A DNA stretch of 64,000 bases. Source: Sabellastarte sp. h YS-2021. Its lineage: Eukaryota > Annelida > Polychaeta > Sabellida > Sabellidae. The stretch lies in contig OZ024928.1 in NCBI GenBank assembly GCA_964017235.1, forward strand, positions 155,768,881 to 155,832,880, given 5' to 3'. Below the pieces are notes generated by a model, which made no database searches, was not told the origin of the DNA, and saw only the letters and a list, made by a program, of their open reading frames with translations. This document shows, in pieces, positions 9,727 to 20,059 of the stretch (the first letter of the stretch is position 1; the number at the start of each line of letters is the position of its first letter). The position numbers and the translations under genes were made by a program.

Positions 9727-12700
9727 TTAAATGTTCCTTGACAGGAAGTCCGCACCAACATTGTCCTCTCCCTTGATGTATTCAATTTTATACTTGTAAG
9801 GTTGCAAGCTGAGGGCCCAACGCATAATCCTGGCATTGCTGAATTTGGCTTTGTCCAAATACTCCAATGACCTATGGTCAGTCTGAATGGTGAATTCTTG
9901 GCCATACAAATACACTTCAAATTTGCCGATTGCCCACACTAGTGCAAGACACTCCTTCTCAATCACAGCATAATTCTTCTCTCTTGGCAGCAGTTTTCTG
10001 CTTGCATACATCACTGGGAACAGCTCACCTTCATGGTACTGCATCAACACAGCACCTATCCCAACATTTGATGCATCAGTCCTGAGCACAAACCTTTCCT
10101 TCACATTTGGTAGTTTCAATATGGGACCCGAGCACATGATCTCTTTGAGCTTCTCTATGGCATATCTGTGGACATCTGTTAAGGTCAGCTTTTCTGACAT
10201 CTTCTTCTTGGTCAGTTCCGTCAGTGGGAATGCAATTTCAGCAAAGTTTGGTATGTAAGAGCATAATCCAAGGAATGACCGCAGTTGTTTCTTGGTATTT
10301 GGGATGGGGGAGTCTCTGATCTTTTCTGGCTTATCATCCTGGGTAGCTAGCGTGCCATTCACAACTTTATGTCCAAGAAACTCAGCTTTAAAATATCCAA
10401 GGTAACACTTGGAGGGTTTCAGTGTCAGTTTTGCCTGTCGAACCTTCTGAAAAAAGTTTTCCATCACTCTCATGTGCTCCGACCAATCTCTGGTGTGCTC
10501 TAGTACATCATCAACATAGTGGTCAATGCATTCAAGGTTTCCCAATAGTTTTCTCATCATTTTCTCATATGTTGCTCCAGAATTCACAAGTCCAAATGGC
10601 ATCTTAACAAACTGGTAGTGACCGAAGGGTGTGGAAAATCCAGTTATCTCCTTTGCTCTTTCTGTCAAAGGGATCTGCCAGTAACCTCTGCAACAATCAA
10701 ATTTGGAGAAATATCTATCATCACATAGCTTCGCAAATATGGAATCAATTTCCACAGGTCTCTCACAGTCAAACTTTGTCTTCCTGTTAATGTTCCTCAT
10801 GTCTTGGCAGTACCTCATTGAACCATCTTTTTTCTTAACCATAACGAGTGGGCTGCAGTATGGTGATTCAGAAACCTCAATGATGCCAAGTTGTAACATC
10901 TCATCTATTTGTGTCTTCATCTCCTCATACTTTGCATATGGGACTGGGTAGGGCTTTGTCCTCACTGGCACATCATCATCTAGCACTATATCGTGCTTCA
11001 CCAGGTGGGTAGTTCCTGGGATTGATGAAAATATGTCACTGTACTTTGCAACCAGTTCTTGGACTTCTTTCTGATTATCGGACAGAGCTTCGTTTATGTT
11101 CACATCCAGATGTGTTTCGGCATCTTTAGGTGTCCCAAAAATCTTGCCAGTTACAGTGGCTTCACCTGGGCTGATCTCATTTTTCTCTTGGTCATCTATG
11201 ATCCCCATAGCACCTGCTTCTGTGGCTTCCACTGCCAAATCACCCCTATCAAAATACTGTTTCAGCATGTTGATGTGGTACACCTTTGTCTTTCCATTTA
11301 TGTCAACAGCATAATTGTTCATCCCAATACGAGCTCTGACTGGATATGGTCCTCTCCAACGCATCAACAGTTTGTTTTCATCTGTTGGGAGGAGTATCAG
11401 CACCTTATCCTCTTCTTTCAACTCTCGATGTATCGCCTTTCTATCAAAATATCTCTTCTGGTTGTCCTGGGCCTTCTGCAGACCCTCAGAAACCAATTTT
11501 CTGGTTTCTTCTAGCCGATCCCTCAGATCAAGGACATACTCATATGTATCTTTGACTGCTTCTTGGACCTCTTCATTTGACCACACTTCCTTCAACACTG
11601 ACATAGGACCTCGAACAGGTCTGCCATATAGCACCTCAAATGGTGAAAACCCGGCTAAACTCTCCACTGGGGTTTCCCTGTAAGCAAACAAGAGTGGTTC
11701 GATATACCGGTCCCAGTCCTTTGGTTGTTCCCCAACCATTTTCTTCAGCATTTGCTTCAATGTCCCATTAAACTTCTCACACAGACCATTGCATTGTGCA
11801 TGATAAGGGGTGGTCACTAAGGGTTTGATTGAGACTAGTCTCTCAACCTCTTTCATCATGTCAGAAGTGAATTGTGTTCCACGATCACTTAACATCTCCA
11901 CTGGGAATCCGACGTCACTAAACATCTTGATCAATGCCTCTGCAACAGTCACTGAGTCAATATTCTTGAGTGCCATGGCTTTTGGATATCTTGTTGCCAT
12001 GTCCACCATTGTGAGGATGTAACGATGACCGCGGTTGCTGATTGGTTGTATGGGACCAATCAGGTCCACCGCTACTCTCTGAAATGGTGTATTAACAATT
12101 GGCATTTGTCCCAATGGAGCCTTTGCCACTCTGCCTCTTGGAACTGTTCTTTGGCATATGTCACATGACCTGCAAAAATTCTGGACATCGAGATGCATGC
12201 CTGGCCAGAAAAAGTTTGACTGTATTCTGTCAGTGGTCTTCACAATGCCCATATGACCAGCAAGTAATGTTTCATGTCCTAGATTCAGCACAGCTTGGCG
12301 GTACTTCTTAGGCACTACTAGTTGTCTTTCCTCTGTGTTCAGTCCCAATTTCTGTTTGGTGACTATTCTGTACAGTAGTCCCTTGTCAACTCTGTATGAA
12401 GTTTCACTGTGAGCTTTAGGGTTGTATTTCACTTTCCCGATTTCTGCCCACTTTCTTTCTTTGAATAATGAAGCATCTTCCTCTTGGGCTAACTTGAAAT
12501 CTGCAGGATCACCTATGTCCTTCAATGCAGTTACTTTCAGTGGCTTTTCTTTTCTGTTCGCCTTTTCGTGACCAAGCCTAGTTGTAACAGCTTGAGTTAT
12601 AATGCTTTTGTCTATTTTCTTCAAATTTTCATCACAATGCGACTCCTTAGGGCCCTGACCATCATCTGGGCCAATCCTGATGCCATTCTTGGCATTGTGA

Positions 12701-14256
12701 AGCAAGTCATGCTTCTGTTTAACAACTTCAGGTAAGTTACCTATAACGACGTCACAAAGTGGATCTTCCACACACAATGCTTCAAAATAACCTGTGTAGA
12801 TTGGTGACACAATGTACACTCTTGCAACTTGTACAGGCTTCATCGTCCTGTCAATGCTGATGTAGCTACACTTGTAATTCAGCAGCTGGTCTTCTTCTAC
12901 CAGACTTTTCTTCACTACTGCTCCAGTACAACCTGTATCTCGGAGAACAGTCACGTCTTTGCCATTCAGTTTGCCCTTTGCAGTTGGCAAGTTCTTCATT
13001 GACTGGCTATCTTCAACGAGCAGTTTAGTAGACCCGATTGTCGGACATCTTAATCTACCCATTCCGATTGCATGCCTCTTGCATTCATGGGTCTCCTCTA
13101 CAAAGCAGCAAGTGGATGTAGTAACAAACCCCATGCCTACTGGGCTTTCATCATCAGGTGTCTGCTGTACCTGGGTAACTGCCACATGCTTTGCCTTTCT
13201 GCATTCACTTGCATAATGTCCTATGCCATTACAGTTATAACACCTAACTGTAGATCTTGGTTTACTCCCATAGCCTTTCACACTATGATTCTCTTGCCCA
13301 ATCTTGGCAGGCTTCTCAAAATTTCCTTTGGCTGGCTGGACAATCTGTTTTTCTTCTGACACAGCTTGTTTCATGGTCTTCTTTGGCTTTGTGTCCGACC
13401 AAAGGCTGAGTTTATGAGCATCCATATACAAGTCAGCAGTTGAAGTCACTTCACCTGTCTTAGTCAATGCTTTCTCCCTAACATGAGTAGCAACTTCCTT
13501 TGGACATGCAAATAAGAACTGTTGCACTATTATAAACTCACGTAGGCCTGCATATGACTCTTGGATATTTGCGAGTTTTGTCCACCTATCAAAGCAATCA
13601 GCGAGTTTGCCCATAAATTGAGATGCGGTTTCCCCCTTTTCCATCCTGGAGCTGTGGAATTTTCTCCTAAATCCTTCCTCTGTCATCTCGAATCTTCTTA
13701 GTAGTGCATTTTTCAGCTTATCATAATCTGAGATGTCTTCTAACGGCATTCTGACATAAACCTCAAGTGCCTTTCCCTGAAGTAGGTTCCCCAAGTAAGT
13801 GGCATACCTGGATCTGTCCCACTTGCAGGCCTCTGCATATCTCTCAAACCGCCTAATATATGAATCTATATCATCCTTACTGTCATCATAATAAGGAAGT
13901 TTCGGGCCTTTTGGTACGTCGTCCACAGTGGCAGGCATTGGGCTAAGTGGAAGACTACCTGTCCTGTCCTGCATTCGCCTCTCATGCTCCCTGTCTTTCT
14001 CTTTCTCAATCAATTCCATCTCTTTCATTTGTTTTTCATGTTGTCGCTCGTGTTCATGTTCTTCCAGCCTCATTTGTTCCAACTCATGCTTTTCCTTTTC
14101 AATAGACCTGAGGTGGGCCCGCTCATCACGTTCAGCTTCCTCCCTTTCATGTTGCACAACAAACTCCAGTAAAGCTTCCTCCTTTAATCCCATTTCCTTT
14201 CCACAGGCAATCCATTTTTCTGTGGATGTGGCCATAATGTTCAGTTTGAATAACAA
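9727..14256 (-). CDS. Gag-Pol polyprotein of a Gmr1-like Ty3/gypsy retrotransposon (integrase before RT)
   Basis: One intact 1509-codon frame encodes the structural and replication proteins. Approximate order: coiled-coil and charged Gag (1-110), retrotransposon gag region (110-330), CCHC zinc knuckle CYNCNGIGHYASEC (about 342), aspartic protease DTG (VLRDTGCTGA, about 437), integrase HHCC (LGHETLLAGH...CRSCDICQ, about 658-700), integrase core D, D, E (VDLIGP about 728, LSDRGTQF about 792, CEKFNGT about 827), then reverse transcriptase (YVDD about 1246) and RNase H (RTDAS about 1393, KEC, QTDHRSL about 1460) to the stop. In ordinary Ty3/gypsy elements integrase follows RNase H. Here it precedes RT, as in Ty1/copia, while the domain sequences are gypsy-type. 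That order defines the Gmr1 group, first described in fish and other deuterostomes. There is no env frame. Met codons at 1 and 8 (MATSTEK) are both possible starts. Confidence 0.95.
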   Translation of the reverse strand: MLFKLNIMATSTEKWIACGKEMGLKEEALLEFVVQHEREEAERDERAHLRSIEKEKHELEQMRLEEHEHERQHEKQMKEMELIEKEKDREHERRMQDRTGSLPLSPMPATVDDVPKGPKLPYYDDSKDDIDSYIRRFERYAEACKWDRSRYATYLGNLLQGKALEVYVRMPLEDISDYDKLKNALLRRFEMTEEGFRRKFHSSRMEKGETASQFMGKLADCFDRWTKLANIQESYAGLREFIIVQQFLFACPKEVATHVREKALTKTGEVTSTADLYMDAHKLSLWSDTKPKKTMKQAVSEEKQIVQPAKGNFEKPAKIGQENHSVKGYGSKPRSTVRCYNCNGIGHYASECRKAKHVAVTQVQQTPDDESPVGMGFVTTSTCCFVEETHECKRHAIGMGRLRCPTIGSTKLLVEDSQSMKNLPTAKGKLNGKDVTVLRDTGCTGAVVKKSLVEEDQLLNYKCSYISIDRTMKPVQVARVYIVSPIYTGYFEALCVEDPLCDVVIGNLPEVVKQKHDLLHNAKNGIRIGPDDGQGPKESHCDENLKKIDKSIITQAVTTRLGHEKANRKEKPLKVTALKDIGDPADFKLAQEEDASLFKERKWAEIGKVKYNPKAHSETSYRVDKGLLYRIVTKQKLGLNTEERQLVVPKKYRQAVLNLGHETLLAGHMGIVKTTDRIQSNFFWPGMHLDVQNFCRSCDICQRTVPRGRVAKAPLGQMPIVNTPFQRVAVDLIGPIQPISNRGHRYILTMVDMATRYPKAMALKNIDSVTVAEALIKMFSDVGFPVEMLSDRGTQFTSDMMKEVERLVSIKPLVTTPYHAQCNGLCEKFNGTLKQMLKKMVGEQPKDWDRYIEPLLFAYRETPVESLAGFSPFEVLYGRPVRGPMSVLKEVWSNEEVQEAVKDTYEYVLDLRDRLEETRKLVSEGLQKAQDNQKRYFDRKAIHRELKEEDKVLILLPTDENKLLMRWRGPYPVRARIGMNNYAVDINGKTKVYHINMLKQYFDRGDLAVEATEAGAMGIIDDQEKNEISPGEATVTGKIFGTPKDAETHLDVNINEALSDNQKEVQELVAKYSDIFSSIPGTTHLVKHDIVLDDDVPVRTKPYPVPYAKYEEMKTQIDEMLQLGIIEVSESPYCSPLVMVKKKDGSMRYCQDMRNINRKTKFDCERPVEIDSIFAKLCDDRYFSKFDCCRGYWQIPLTERAKEITGFSTPFGHYQFVKMPFGLVNSGATYEKMMRKLLGNLECIDHYVDDVLEHTRDWSEHMRVMENFFQKVRQAKLTLKPSKCYLGYFKAEFLGHKVVNGTLATQDDKPEKIRDSPIPNTKKQLRSFLGLCSYIPNFAEIAFPLTELTKKKMSEKLTLTDVHRYAIEKLKEIMCSGPILKLPNVKERFVLRTDASNVGIGAVLMQYHEGELFPVMYASRKLLPREKNYAVIEKECLALVWAIGKFEVYLYGQEFTIQTDHRSLEYLDKAKFSNARIMRWALSLQPYKYKIEYIKGEDNVGADFLSRNI

Positions 14257-14659
14257 TATAAATCACTTGAGTTTCCTGCTTTTGTATGATTCAACTTGAC
14301 TTTTCATATAAAACAAAGCAATTTTTAAATGGTTGAGACTTGATCAGCCTTTAATTACCCTTAGGCCAGTTTTACTATCATATATCAATTATAGATTAAT
14401 ATGAAAGATCAGCTCTCTGTCCACAAGAATATTGCTTTATTTTAGAAGTTATACTTGACTTATTCTGTCCACACTTTGCAGAGATTGTACACACGTCAGT
14501 TTAATTAGTCCACTAAAACATGATATCAAGTTTCATTCCACACTTTTGCAGAGATAATGTCAGTGATCATTAAATCCAATACAATCTATAATATCCACTG
14601 CAATTTCACAATATTCTTCTGAAGTATATCCAAGTAATACTTAGGCAACTGTCACAATG
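14257..14659 (-). other. Leader of the LTR retrotransposon
   Basis: About 400 bp between the primer site and the gag start, with no long frame. It would hold packaging signals by analogy; none can be identified by eye. Confidence 0.6.
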
Positions 14660-14677
14660 ATCCCGGACGAGCCCCCA
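14660..14677 (-). other. Primer binding site, tRNA-Pro type
   Basis: On the minus strand it reads TGGGGGCTCGTCCGGGAT, five bases after the 5' LTR. This is the 18-base complement of the tRNA-Pro 3' end, used by murine leukaemia-type retroviruses. Confidence 0.9.
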
Positions 14678-14682
14678 TAAAT

Positions 14683-15451
14683 TGTTGTGTAAACACAGAT
14701 GAGCAGTTGCCTGGTAATCAGTGATAAAGTTCCAATTTGCTAGTTCTACTTTTATTTACAGTGAAATTACATCAATAATCCTGATACATATATTTTATGG
14801 TAATTAATTAGGTCTGCCTAATTAATACTTCTTTAAGAATTTCAAAACTGTTCAGATAAAAATTATTTAGGTCTGCCTAAATAATATATTTCTACATATA
14901 TCTAGCTCTATGGCTGAAAACACTTCTTACTGCCTCAAAATAACTCAGAAAACTGTCTCCTGTGTACATTGCAGTAACAAACTAATACACAATCAAAATC
15001 TGCCCTGTGGGAAGGGAAAGATCTACAATAACATAAGGGTTGAACATAATAGTTAAACTCTCAAAGTGATAAGTTGCATGCAGCTGGAGAAACACATAAA
15101 TGTTTCTAGGAGTGAAAATGACAAAGAAAATACCTTTGCAGTGGCTATGTTTTAACAATACATTAATTGACTTAATAAATCACAACAAACCGTTTATATC
15201 TCAGTTTTACAAATATATTCCAAATGTGTAAAGGTGAGGGTGGACTACCTCCCTTTACTTTTACAGCAGTTCCCTGTGTATTATTCTGACACGTATGGGG
15301 AACTGGAAATTTTGAAACCACAACTTCCAGTAAACTAGTAATATAAACTTTCAAGAGAATGAATCATTATTTTACATACATAAATCACAAAAAACAAACA
15401 AATATTTATATAACAGTGATACAACATCCTAATAAAAATACATATATTACA
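14683..15451 (-). repeat. 5' LTR of the Gmr1-like retrotransposon
   Basis: A 769-bp partner of 8882-9656. Followed on the + strand by ATTCT (15452-15456), which matches the left flank ATTCT at 8877-8881, so the element has an intact 5-bp target duplication. Confidence 0.95.
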
Positions 15452-18000
15452 ATTCTATTCATGACATGTTATCATGAGTCATATTCTGTTCCAGATATGT
15501 TGTACATTAATATTTAAAGTGTTACGTAGCTATGTTAATATGAATATTCTATGTATCATGACATGTTGAGTATACATAGCTGCACCTAACTACAACACTA
15601 ATTCAAATGTGATAAAAAAACAGGATAGATTATGAAAATTGAGCACTTTACTTCAGATCCTATCGTACAGTTGTATTTTGTGAGCAAAAACATGACATTA
15701 AAGATAGGATAAAGCTGCCAATTGAAAAACAAGGCAAACTACCCTGCAATGGCGTAATGATAACTACCATTGGGGTAATATCTTGCCACTGAAAAAGTTA
15801 ATTCTATAGTTTGCACAAGTACAGCGTTGCATGGCTATATGCCAATATAACTGTTATGAGTGTCACGCTATGTTTTACAAGATGGGATGTAGGAATCCAA
15901 TTTTACTTGGAATGTCGTAATATAGTATAAGATCACTATGATTTAGATATTATTCTGTACAGTAATGAACACCCATAAAATTCACATGTTATACCTGAAC
16001 AGTTTGTATATTCGTGTTATGCTAATATGTAATATAAGTGTAGGCGTATCATGACATGCTATTATGAAACAAGATTTCATGAGTGTTATGTACATCTGTG
16101 TTATGTCAATATGCAACATAAATATTTTGTGTGTCATGAAATGTTATTATGAACTGAGATATACATTAAACCACATATCGCTTAAAACATGACAAGTTAT
16201 TATGAAATGAGATTTCTTGAACGTTATGTATATCTGTGTTATGTTAACAAGTAACATAAGTATCTTGTGTGTCATAACATGTTATTATGAAACGAGATTT
16301 CATGAGTGTTATGTACATCTGTGTTATGTCAGTATGCAACATAAGTATTTGTGTGTCATGAAATGTTATTATGAAATGAGATATACATGAAACTACATAT
16401 CGCTTAAAAACATGACAAGTTATTATGAAATGAGATTTCTTGAACGTTATGTATATCTGTGTTATGTTAATAAGTAACATAAGTATCTTGTGTGTCATAA
16501 CATGTTATTATGAAATGAGATACACATCAAACTACATAACGCTTGAAAACTAAAGTAATTTACCATGTAATGAAACAATGATAACGTGAAAAGTGTTCAC
16601 ATGAAAACTTAGGTAATTTACCCCGTAATGAAACAATGATAACCTGAAAAGTGTCCACATGTTATGCAAGAACCATATGTACACTCGAGTTATGGCAATC
16701 TATAACATAAGTATTATGTGTTATGGCAAATTATGAAATGTGATATACACTAAATTACAGGAACTAGAAAGGCAAAACAAATTGCCCTGCATGACACTTG
16801 AAAAGTAAGGTATTACCCTGCAATGGAGTAATGATAACTACCATTGGGATAATACTATGATGAGTAATAGAGTTAAATATACATAATGTTTTTCCTACTT
16901 ATAGCAGTATGTGGTTATATATTAATACAAGTTAATGACCTTCAGGTCGATTGAAAAGCAGTGCAGATTACTAGGTAATGGAGTACTGATTACTACCATT
17001 GGGGTAATATTCTGTTCAAGACATGTTATCATGAGTCATATTCTATTTAAAGTGATACGTAGCTACGTTAATATGGGTATGAATAAATTTAGCATTTTAT
17101 TTCAGATCCTATCATGCAGTTGTATCCTTTTTTGTGAGGTAAAACACGACATTAAAGATAGGATATACCTGCCAATTGAAAAACAAGGCAAACTACCCTG
17201 CAATGGTGTAAGGATAACTACCATTGGGGTAATATCTTGAAACTGAAAAAGTAAATTGTAAGGTCTGCAAATGTACAGCGTTACATGGCTATATGCCAAT
17301 ACAAATGTTATGAGTGTCACGCTATATTTTATAAGATGGGATGTAAGAAAGCCCACACTACTTTGAATGTCGTAATACAGTAATCACTTGATACAGTAAG
17401 AGATCACTACGTTTTAGATATTATTCTGTACAGTAATGTACACACATAAAATTCATATGATATACTTGACCGATTTGTAAATTCATGTTATGCTAACATG
17501 TAACATAAGTGTAGGTGTGTCATGACATGTTATTATGAAAAGAGATTTTATGAGTGTTATGTACATCTGTGTTACGTTAATATGTAACATAAGTATTTTG
17601 TGTTTATTATGAAATGAGATTTCATGAATGTTATGTATATCTGTGTTATGTTAATATGTAACATAAGTATTTTGTGTGTCACGACACGTTATTATGAAAT
17701 GAGATACACATTAAACTACATATCGCTTGAAAATTAAAGTAATTTACCCGGTAAAGAAAGAATGATAACCTGAAAAGTGTTCACATGAAATCTAAGGTAA
17801 TTTACCCCGTAATGAAACAATGATAACCTGAAAAGTGCCCACATGTTATGCGTGAACCATATGTACACTCGAGTTATGCTAATCTACAATGTAAGTGTTA
17901 TCTATGTCATGACATGTTATGAGATGGGATATAGAAAAATAAGGCAAAACATTCTGCAAGGGAGTAATCATAACTTGCCATTCGGGTAAACATCTGATTA
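15452..18000. repeat. Locally duplicated repeat block with recurring hairpins
   Basis: The stretch from about 15648 (cttcagatcctatc...) is repeated from about 17100, a shift of about 1.45 kb, and contains the same landmarks (gataggata, tgccaattgaaaaacaagg, tacagcgtt). Within it a shorter module (ttattatgaaatgagattt...gtgttatgttaa..aacataagtatttgtgtgtca) repeats about every 100-230 bp near 16050-16500 and 17510-17700. The LTR element is inserted in the left copy: 8842-8881 plus 15452-15500 together match 16970-17040. No coding frame. Confidence 0.75.
15739..15779 (+). repeat. Recurring hairpin motif, copy in block 1
   Basis: ACCCTGCAATGG, a loop of about 14 nt, then CCATTGGGGTAA: near-complementary arms. 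Other copies are at 16813-16853, 16968-17008 and 17192-17233, with a weak one at 17950-17990. Confidence 0.75.
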
Positions 18001-18132
18001 ATAACAAGATGTAAATAATGGTGTCAATTTGTAAATGACCAAAACCACCCAGTGCTAAGGAAAGAACAACTCTCAGTGAATTACTACTAGTATATTATTA
18101 TTAGTCTTCTCGATCAATAGGCAAAATCTACA

Positions 18133-18221
18133 AAGTCAAAGTTGGGGTTTTACGTCCCGTTCAACAGCCAGGGTCATATTGGGACAGGTCCTCAGCCATG
18201 CCACTTGTGGGAGTCGAACCC
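18133..18221 (-). mobile_element. 5'-truncated SINE with 13-bp target duplication
   Basis: On the minus strand it runs from a B-box-like GGGTTCGACTCCC to 'gttgaacgggacgtaaaacccc'. It is flanked by perfect 13-bp direct repeats ggcaaaatctaca (18120-18132 and 18222-18234), evidence of target-primed insertion. Confidence 0.8.
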
Positions 18222-18433
18222 GGCAAAATCTACAGTACTGTACTATCCAATGTATGTTACAATGTATATATGTTATGTTTCAGTTGTTGTTTCCCTATCA
18301 GTTCACAAACTGGATAACATGATATACCCAAAGGTATATGGAAGTCACCAGACATTATACAAAGACCATTACACTTTGTTTCAAAAATACAAAAAGTATA
18401 AGCTTAACAATTTGAGTGCTGGCCATAATAATT

Positions 18434-20032
18434 ATGCCATGTGTTGGAGATAATATTAAGGTGTTATCCGCAAACTGCCAAGGTTTACAGAATATTAAAA
18501 AAAGGATAGATGTGCTTTCGTACTTCAAGGAAACAAATGCAAACATCGTCTGTCTACAAGACACACATTTAATTGATGATGATATAATGGCTGTAAAAGA
18601 ATTATGGAATAATGATGTTTACTTAAATGGAGGTAAAACAAATTCATGTGGTGTGACAATTCTTTTGAATAACAATTTTGAATATGAAATACTGTCCTGT
18701 AAGAAAGATAAAAATGGCAATTATCTTAATCTACTTAATATGAAATTAAGCTCAATGAACATAAACTTGGTAACCTTGTATGGACCAAACAACGATAGCC
18801 CTACCTTTTTTGAAGAAATCTCCAAACTATTAGAAAATGCAAATACAGACTACAACATTTTATGTGGTGACTTTAATGTAGCTCTTGATAATGAGATTGA
18901 TACTTTTAATTATAGACATGTAAACAATCCTAGAGCTAGAAGAGCCATTATTGATCTAATGAGACAATATGACCTGTCCGACATATATAGAGATTTACAT
19001 CCTGACACAAAACGATTCACATGGAGAAGACGGAATCCAGTCAAACAGGCAAGACTTGACATGTTTCTCGCTTCTTCTAATATACTAGATATAACGAACA
19101 CTTGTGAAATTAGAGCCAGCTATAGATCAGATCATTCTACAATTGAACTAGAAATGAAAATAAATAAATTCTTACAAGGCAAAGGCCTATGGAAATTCAA
19201 TAATAGTCTCCTGGAGTGCCCAGAATATGTCGATCTTGTAAATGGGATTATAGTGGAAGAAAAGCTCAAATATGCAGTTCCTTTATACAATCTAGACTTT
19301 TTAAAGAACAGTTTCACCAATATCGAGATGATAATTGACCATGATTTATTCTTAGAAACACTATTACTCTGAATAAGAGGAGAAACTATCAAATTTGCCA
19401 CAACCCAAAAGAAAAAATCCTTAAAAGTAGAAAAGCAGTTAATATCTGACATCAAATTTCTTGAAGCCCAGGATCCAAATTATACGGCAAATTCCACATT
19501 ATTACTGGATAAACAAGCCGAATTAAAAAGTATTAGGTCAAACAAGCTAAAAGGGCAGTTAGTAAGATCTCGGCTGCAATGGCTGCAAGATGGAGAGAAA
19601 CCATCAAAATATTTTTCAAATCTTGAAAAGAAACACTTTATTGAAAAAACAATAAGAAAAGTAAGATTAAATAATGGAGAAGTAATAACAGATCAGGAAA
19701 ACATACTAAGTCAAGTACAACAGTATTATTCCAATCTCTTCGAAAATAGAGATGACGCCCTGCAAAGTATAAATTTCGAAAATTTAGGTATCAAATCAAG
19801 CACAAGAGTCCCGGAAGACATTGGGCTACCCGTAACTGTTGATGAAGTAGGACAAGTTCTCAAGAAAATGAAATCAAACAAATCGCCCGGAATTGATGGC
19901 ATAACAGTCAAATTTGTCAAGGTATTTTGGCGTCAACTAAAGTACTTTATTATAAACGCAATAAACTGTGGATTTTCAAAGGGTTGCCTGACACCGTCAC
20001 TTAGGCAGTGTCTAATGCCTACCAAAAGCTAA
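18434..20032 (+). pseudogene. Tx1/L1-like LINE: endonuclease and start of RT, one nonsense codon
   Basis: The frame from 18434 encodes an apurinic-type endonuclease: LSANCQGLQ (start motif), VCLQDTH, LYGPNN, CGDFNV, ARLDMFL and RSDHSTIE. A TGA at 19370-19372 interrupts it. The same frame then continues through the linker and the start of RT (MKSNKSPGIDGITVKF) to a stop at 20032. The linker WLQDGEKPSKYF and the order endonuclease then RT are typical of L1-superfamily elements, and the motifs look closest to the Tx1 group. No ORF1 was found upstream, so the copy is probably 5' truncated near 18240-18430. Confidence 0.85.
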
Positions 20033-20059
20033 AAAAGATCGTTCTTTAATAAAAAATTG

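Noticed and set aside
9727..14256. An infectious retrovirus (errantivirus-like) with env
   Set aside because: No envelope frame exists between the RNase H stop and the 3' LTR, only about 70 bp.
10422..14299. Several + strand open frames of 60-150 codons opposite the gag-pol gene
   Set aside because: They are the complement of the strongly coding minus-strand polyprotein and show no domain of their own.
15452..18000. CRISPR array
   Set aside because: Repeats are irregularly spaced, long and diverged, in a eukaryotic repeat block without cas genes.
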